Shown here one piece after another: positions 9,430 through 13,639 of a DNA stretch of 13,639 bases. Source of the DNA: Cristatella mucedo. Its lineage: Eukaryota > Bryozoa > Phylactolaemata > Cristatellidae. Each line of letters begins with the position of its first letter. The first letter of the stretch is position 1. The notes under the pieces are model-generated. The model was not told the DNA's origin. It was given only the letters and a program-made list of their open reading frames with translations, and did no database searches. The stretch covers positions 1 to 13,639 of the forward strand of contig WPIO01000661.1 of the NCBI GenBank assembly GCA_009760855.2, given 5' to 3'. The translations under genes were made by a program, and so were the position numbers.

Positions 9430-10549
9430 ATTTGAAGTTTCTAGACATTCGGCGTTCTACTGTGAACTCGTGCGAAATGTGTTATATACGAGCGAAATGC
9501 TTGAAACAAGGTGCAGTACTTTGCAGCCAGCCAGTGCACGCTCCGACGAGCAGATTTGAAGTTTCTGGATATTCCGCGATCTGCTGCGAACTCGTGCGAA
9601 ATGTGTTATTGACGTTCGAAATGCTTGAAACAAGGTGCAGCACTCTGCTGCCAGCCAGCTCACGCTCCGACATGCAGATTTGAAGTTTCTAGATATTCCG
9701 GGATCTTCTGGGAACTCGTGCGAAACGTGTTATTTACGTGCGAAAAGCTTAAAACAAGGTGAAGCACTCTGCTGCCAGCCAGCCCACGCTCCGACATGCA
9801 GATTTGAAGTTTCTAGACATTCCGCGATCTGCTGCTAACTCGTGCGAAATGTGTTATTTACGTGCGAAATACTTGAAACAAGGTGCAGCACTCTGCTGCC
9901 AGCAAGCTCACGCTCCGACACATGCAGCTTTAAAGTTCCTAGATATTCCGCGATCTGCTGCGAACTCGTGCGAAATGTGTTATTTACGTTCAAAACGCTG
10001 AAAAACCAGGTGCAGCACTCTGTTGCTAGCCAGCGCACACTCCGACATGCAGATTTAAAGTTTCTAGATATTCCGGGATCTGCTGGGAACTCGTGCGAAA
10101 TGTGTTATTTACGTGCGAAAAGCTAGAAACAAGGTGAAGCACTCAGGTGACAGCCAGCACACACTCCGACAAGCAGATTTTAGTTTCTAGATATTCCAGG
10201 ATCTGCTGGGAACTCGTGCGAAATGTGTTATTTACGTGCGAAAAGCTAAAAACAAGGTGAAGCACTCAGGTGACAGCGAGCGCACGCTCCGACATGCAGA
10301 TTTGAAGTTTCTAGATATTCCGCGATCTGCTCAGATTTCGTGCGAAATGTGGTATTTACGTGCGAAAAGCTTGAAACAAGGTGAAGCCCTTTGATGACAG
10401 CCAGCACACGCTCCGACATGTAGATTTGAAGTTTCTAGATATTCCGTGATCTGCTGGGAACTCGTGCAAAAAATGTGGTTTTCGAGTGCGAAATGCTTGA
10501 AACAAGGTACAGCACTCAGATGCCAGCCAGCTCACGCTCCGACATGTAG

Positions 10550-11169
10550 ATTTGAAGTTCCTAGATATTCGGCGTTCTACTGTGAACTCGTGCGAAATGT
10601 ATTATTTCCGTGCGAAATACTTGAAACAAGGTGCAGCACTCTGCTGTCAGCCAGCGCACGCTCCGACAAGCAGATTTGAAGTTTCCGGTTATTCGGCGAT
10701 CTACTGCGAACTCGTGCGACATGTGTTATTCGAGTCCGAAATGCTCAAAATAAGGTGCAGCACTCAGCTGCCAGCCAGCTCACGCTCCTACATGTAGATT
10801 TGAAGTTTCTAGATATTCGGCGTTCTACTGTGAACTCGTGCGAAATGTGTTATTTCCGTGCGAAATACTTGAAACAAGGTGCAGCACTCTGCTGTCAGCC
10901 AGCGCACGCTCCGACAAGCAGATTTGAAGTTTCTGGTTATTCGGCGATCTACTGCGAACTCGTGCGACATGTGTTATTCGAGTCCGAAATGCTCAAAATA
11001 AGGTGCAGCACTCAGCTGCCAGCCAGCTCACGCTCCGACATGTAGATTTGAAGTTCCTAGATATTCGGCGTTCTACTGTGAACTCGTGCGAAATGTGTTA
11101 TTTACGTGCGAAATGCTTAAAACATGGTGAAGCCCTTTAGTGACAGCCAGCCCACTCTCCGACGAGCAG
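10550..11169. repeat. p16-p20 alternating-dimer subarray, copy D
   Basis: Starts 10550, 10674, 10798, 10922 and 11046, each exactly 4841 bp after its counterpart in copy B with no net indel. It shares the rare CTCCTACATG mark. The near-perfect match over five monomers in two blocks almost 5 kb apart indicates recent homogenisation. Confidence 0.87.
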
Positions 11170-12655
11170 ATTTGAAGTTTCTAGATATTACGTGATCTGC
11201 TGGGAACTCGTGCAAAATTGGTTAATCGAGTGCGAAAAGCTTGAAACAAGGTACAGCACTCTGCTGCCTGCCAGCCCACACTCCGACACCTAGATTTGAA
11301 GTTTCTAGATATTCCGGGATCTGCTGGGAACTCGTGCGAAATGTGTCATTTACGTGCGAAAAGCTTGAAACAAGGTGAAGCACTCTGGTGACAGCCAGCT
11401 CACGCTCCGACGTGCAGATTTGAAGTTTCTAGATATTCCGCGATCTGCTGCGAACTCGTGCGACATGTGTTATTCGAGTGCGAAATGCTTGAAACAAGGT
11501 GCAGCACTCTGCTGCCAGCCGGCGCACGCTCCGACATGCAGATTTAAAGTTTCTAGATATTTTGCGATCAGCTGCGAACTCGTGCGAAACGTATTATTCG
11601 AGTGCGAAATGCTTAAATCAAGGTTTGGCACTCTGCTGCAAGCCGGCGCACACTCCGACATGCAGATTTGAAGTTTGTAGATATTCCGGGATCTGCTGGG
11701 AACTCGTGCGAAATGTGTCATTTACGTGCGAAAAGCTTGAAACAAGGTGAAGCCCTTTGTTGACAGCGAGCTCACGCTCCGACATGTAGATTTGAAGTTT
11801 CTAGATATTCCGTGATCTGCTGGGAACTCGTGCAAAATGTGTTATTCGAGTGCGAAATACTTGAAACAAGGTACAGCACTCTGCTGCCAGCCAGCTCACG
11901 CTCCGACATGCAGATTTGAAGTTTCTAGATTTCCGCGATCTGCTGCGAACTCGTGCGAAATGTGTTATTTACGCGCCAAATGCTTGAAACAAGGTGCAGC
12001 AGTCTGCTGCCAGCCAGCTCACGCTCCGACACCAAGATTCAAAGTTTCTAGATATTCCGCGATCTGCTGCGAACTCGTGCTAAATGTGTTATTTACGTGC
12101 GAAAAGCTTGAAACAAGGTGCAGCACTCTGCTGCCAACCAGCTCACGCTCCGACAAGCAGATTTGAAGTTTCTGGATATTCTGCGATCTTCTGCTAACTC
12201 GTGCGAAATGTGTTATTTACGTGCGAAATACTCAAAACAAGGTGCAGCACTCTGCTGCCAGCAAGCTCACGCTCCGACATGCAGATTTAAAGTTCCTAGA
12301 TATTCCGCGATCTGCTGCGAACTCGTGCGAAATGTGTTATTTACGTTCAAAACGCTTGAACCAGGTGCAGCACTCTGTTGCTAGCCAGCGCACACTCCGA
12401 CATGCAGATTTAAAGTTTCTAGATATTCCGGGATCTGCTGGGAACTCGTGCGAAATGTGTTATTTACGTGCGAAAAGCTAGAAACAAGGTAAAGCACTCA
12501 GGTGACAGCCAGCACACGCTCCGACATGCAGATTTAAAGTTTCTAGATATTCCGCGATCTGCTGCGAACTCGTGCGAAATGTGTTATTTACGTGCGAAAA
12601 GCTAAAAACAAGGTGAAGCACTCTGGTGACAGCCAGCGCACGCTCCGACATGCAG

Positions 12656-12805
12656 ATTTGAAGTTTCTAGATATTCCGCGATCTGCTGCGAACTCGTGCG
12701 AAATGTGTTATTTACGTGCGAAATGCTTGAAACAAGGTGCAGCACTCTGCTGCTAAAACAAGGTGCAGCACTCTGCTGCCAGCCAGCGCACGCTCCGACA
12801 TGCAG
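12656..12805. repeat. 150-bp monomer with internal 24-bp tandem duplication
   Basis: AAACAAGGTGCAGCACTCTG plus CTGC is present twice, at 12730-12753 and 12756-12779, separated by TA, giving an offset of 26 bp. The duplicated segment ends exactly at the 3' side of the GCAGCA-CTC-TGCTGC hairpin, so the monomer carries two hairpins. The duplication is unique in the window and fits replication slippage at the hairpin. An assembly join at that place is the alternative. Confidence 0.92.
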
Positions 12806-13050
12806 ATTTGAAGTTTCTAGATATTCCGCGATCTGCTGCGAACTCGTGCGAAATGTGTTATTTACGTGCGAAATGCTTGAAACAAGGTGCAGCACTCTGC
12901 TGCCAGCCAGCTCACGCTCCGACATGCAGATTTGAAGTTTCTAGATATTCCGGGATCTGCTGGGAACTCGTGCGAAATGTGTTATTTACGTGCGAAAATG
13001 CTTTAAACAAGGTGCAGCACTCTGCTGCCAGCCAGCCCACGCTCCGACAT

Positions 13051-13085
13051 GCAGATTTGAAGTTTCTAGATATTCCGCGATCTGC
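13051..13085. repeat. Dyad around TCTAGA, one per monomer (reference example)
   Basis: GCAGAT at 13051-13056 is the reverse complement of ATCTGC at 13080-13085. The palindrome TCTAGA (13065-13070) sits almost at the centre, with 8 and 9 bases on its two sides. The arrangement recurs in most consensus-like monomers. In variant types the arms or core are damaged: GTAGAT or CTAGAT for the left arm, TTCTAC for the right arm, TCTGGA or TGTAGA for the core. Whether it extrudes in DNA or is read by a protein is inference. Confidence 0.6.
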
Positions 13086-13178
13086 TGCGAACTCGTGCGA
13101 AATGTGTTATTTACGTGCGAAAAGCTTGAAACAAGGTGCAGCACTCTGCTGCCAGCCAGCTCACGCTCCGACATGCAG
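13055..13178. repeat. Reference (consensus) satellite monomer, 124 bp
   Basis: This monomer matches the majority base at every position I compared and serves as the reference for monomer numbering (its first base = 1). Landmarks: TCTAGA at 11-16, GATC at 25-28, CGTGCGAAA at 40-48 and again at 60-68 (a 20-bp internal direct repeat), AAGCTT at 68-73, a perfect 6-bp hairpin with a CTC loop at 84-98, a GCCAGCCAG-like tract at 97-105, and GCAG at 121-124 leading into the next monomer. TCTGCTGC occurs twice, at 27-34 and 91-98. Hand count gives 61 G+C of 124 and nine CpG. Forward stops (TGA or TAA at 4-6, TAG at 13-15, TGA at 73-75) all lie in the same register, leaving the other two registers open in the consensus. 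Confidence 0.93.
13138..13152. repeat. GCAGCA-CTC-TGCTGC hairpin, one per monomer (reference example)
   Basis: A perfect 6-bp stem with a 3-base loop. It is intact in many monomers. In the p17 and p19 type it changes to GCAGC-ACTCA-GCTGC, which still pairs over 5 bp. In p16 and p18 it ends TGCTGT, leaving a G-T end pair. It is lost in monomers with GAAGCCCTTTGGTGAC or GAAGCACTCAGGTGAC. It is not followed by a T run and there are no genes beside it, so it is not a terminator. Confidence 0.65.
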
Positions 13179-13639
13179 ATTTGAAGTTTCTAGATATTCC
13201 GCGATCTGCTGCGAACTCGTGCGAAATGTGTTATTTAAGTGCGAAATGCTTTAAACAAGGTGCAGCACTCTGTTGCCAGCCAGCGCACGCTCCGACATGC
13301 AGATTTGAAGTTTCTAGATATTCCGCGATCTGCTGCGAACTCGTGCGAAATGTGTTATTTACGTGCGAAAAGCTAGAAACAAGGTAAAGCACTCAGGTGA
13401 CAGCCAGCACACGCTCCGACATGCAGATTTAAAGTTTCTAGATATTCCGCGATCTGCTGGGAACTCGTGCGAAATGTGTTATTTACGTGCGAAAAGCTAA
13501 AAACAAGGTGAAGCACTCTGCTGACAGCCAGCGCACGCTCCGACATGCAGATTTGAAGTTTCTAGATATTCCGCGATCTGCTGCGAACTCGTGCGAAATG
13601 TGTTATTTACGTGCGAAAAGCTTGAAACAAGGTGAAGCC

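Larger units (their letters stand above)
9063..12531. repeat. Higher-order repeat copy D (p3-p31, 28 monomers, p5/p6 fused)
   Basis: Monomer starts: 9063, 9187, 9311, 9430, 9554, 9678, 9802, 9928, 10053, 10177, 10300, 10424, 10550, 10674, 10798, 10922, 11046, 11170, 11294, 11418, 11542, 11666, 11790, 11914, 12037, 12161, 12285, 12408. The unit matches copy A at offset about 8682 from 9430 on and copy B at offset 4841. Near its start it is closer to A than to B: the monomer at 9311 shares GTTACTAGATATTCCAAG with A (497) while B (4348) has the usual TTCTAGATATTCCGCG. One monomer's worth of sequence is missing at 9311-9429. The p31 monomer at 12408 already ends with GCTCCGACATG instead of ACTCCGACAAG, so the change to the homogeneous block starts within it. 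Confidence 0.88.
1..13639. repeat. Tandem satellite DNA array, ~124-bp monomer, ~110 copies
   Basis: The whole window is a head-to-tail array of one monomer. I fixed the register on the recurrent ATTTGAAG or ATTTAAAG that follows GCAG, and found 110 starts with no interruption and no inversion. Spacings are 123-126 bp almost everywhere; the exceptions are 127 (497), 129 (7324), 119 (9311) and 150 (12656). Nothing unique lies between monomers, so no stretch can hold an ordinary gene. Short open frames exist on both strands, but they run through two or three reading registers of the same repeat, mostly use non-ATG starts, and change frame in every monomer, so I call no CDS. Family knowledge: such arrays are typical of eukaryotic centromeric or heterochromatic DNA. 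The chromosomal location is inference, and I do not recognise the monomer. Strand is arbitrary. Confidence 0.98.
12532..13639. repeat. Consensus-like monomer block without 31-mer order
   Basis: Eight full monomers (12532, 12656, 12806, 12930, 13055, 13179, 13303, 13427) and a partial one (13551-13639) differ from one another at only a few positions each and lack the phase-specific marks of the HOR. A shorter order is visible. The succession 'GCTAGAAACAAGGTAAAGCACTC' then 'GCTAAAAACAAGG' occurs in the monomers at 12408/12532 and again at 13303/13427, seven monomers apart. Monomers at 12930 and 13179 share GCTTTAAACAAGG. The pair at 13303/13427 also resembles p12-p13 and p31-p32, so the array may re-enter an HOR beyond the window. 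This block could be a freshly amplified tract or the source pool of HOR monomers. I cannot tell which. Confidence 0.85.

Noticed and set aside
12656-12805. Insertion of a mobile element in the 150-bp monomer
   Set aside because: The extra 26 bp are a copy of the monomer's own sequence plus TA, so slippage explains it without an element.
13065-13150. CENP-B box
   Set aside because: I looked for TTCGnnnnAnnCGGG on both strands of the consensus and the main variants. TTCCGGG and TTCGAGTGCG look vaguely similar but lack the required spacing and bases.
13138-13152. Rho-independent terminator
   Set aside because: The hairpin is not followed by a T run, occurs in every consensus-like monomer, and has no gene upstream.
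12763-13254. Open frame of 163 codons in the consensus-like block
   Set aside because: It passes through several monomers with frame cycling and starts at a GTG inside the duplicated hairpin segment. It is best explained by forward stops being confined to one register of the consensus.
1-13639. CRISPR array
   Set aside because: The repeating unit is 124 bp with no short constant repeat alternating with unique spacers. Every part of the unit recurs.
1-13639. tRNA-derived or Pol III-promoted repeat (SINE-like)
   Set aside because: No A-box or B-box match at the right spacing, no poly-A tail, no target-site duplications. Units are strictly head-to-tail.

Overview
This window is one uninterrupted tandem satellite array. 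It shows no supportable protein-coding gene, RNA gene, transposon, CRISPR array or unique sequence. The basic unit is a monomer of about 124 bp (49% G+C by hand count), read head-to-tail from base 1 to base 13639. I count 109 full monomers plus a final partial one of 89 bp, and the window starts and ends inside the array. The cleanest monomer is 13055-13178, which agrees with the position-by-position majority. Megabase-type satellite organisation of this kind points to a eukaryotic chromosome, possibly a centromeric, pericentromeric or other heterochromatic block. I do not recognise the monomer family, so no species is named. CpG is not depleted (9 per consensus monomer against about 7.5 expected), which mildly argues against a genome with heavy germline CpG methylation.

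The monomers are not interchangeable. Neighbours differ at many positions, while monomers 31 units apart (about 3.84 kb) are almost identical. This is a higher-order repeat (HOR). I number its phases p2-p32. Layout: bases 1-124 hold a p22-like monomer. HOR copy A (p2-p32) is 125-3975. Copy B (p2-p32, 31 monomers) is 3976-7822. Copy C is a truncated and more divergent unit (p14-p23 only, 10 monomers) at 7823-9062. Copy D (p3-p31 with p5 and p6 fused, 28 monomers) is 9063-12531. From 12532 to the end the HOR order is lost, and the monomers are close to consensus, with a weak 7-monomer periodicity.

Phase jumps between copies (p32 to p14 at about 7700-7823, p23/24 to p3/4 at about 8939-9187) fall exactly between paralogous monomers. 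This is the signature of unequal crossing-over or gene conversion. Within the HOR, p1-p4 resemble p22-p25, p10-p13 resemble p29-p32, and p16-p20 are built from an alternating dimer, so the 31-mer was assembled from shorter repeats.

The many short open reading frames are an arithmetic effect. Because 124 = 3 x 41 + 1, the frame shifts by one in each monomer, and the consensus forward-strand stops all lie in one register. They are not annotated as genes. The window has no operon or pathway. Its interest lies in repeat architecture, non-B DNA potential (two dyads per monomer) and the record of array turnover.
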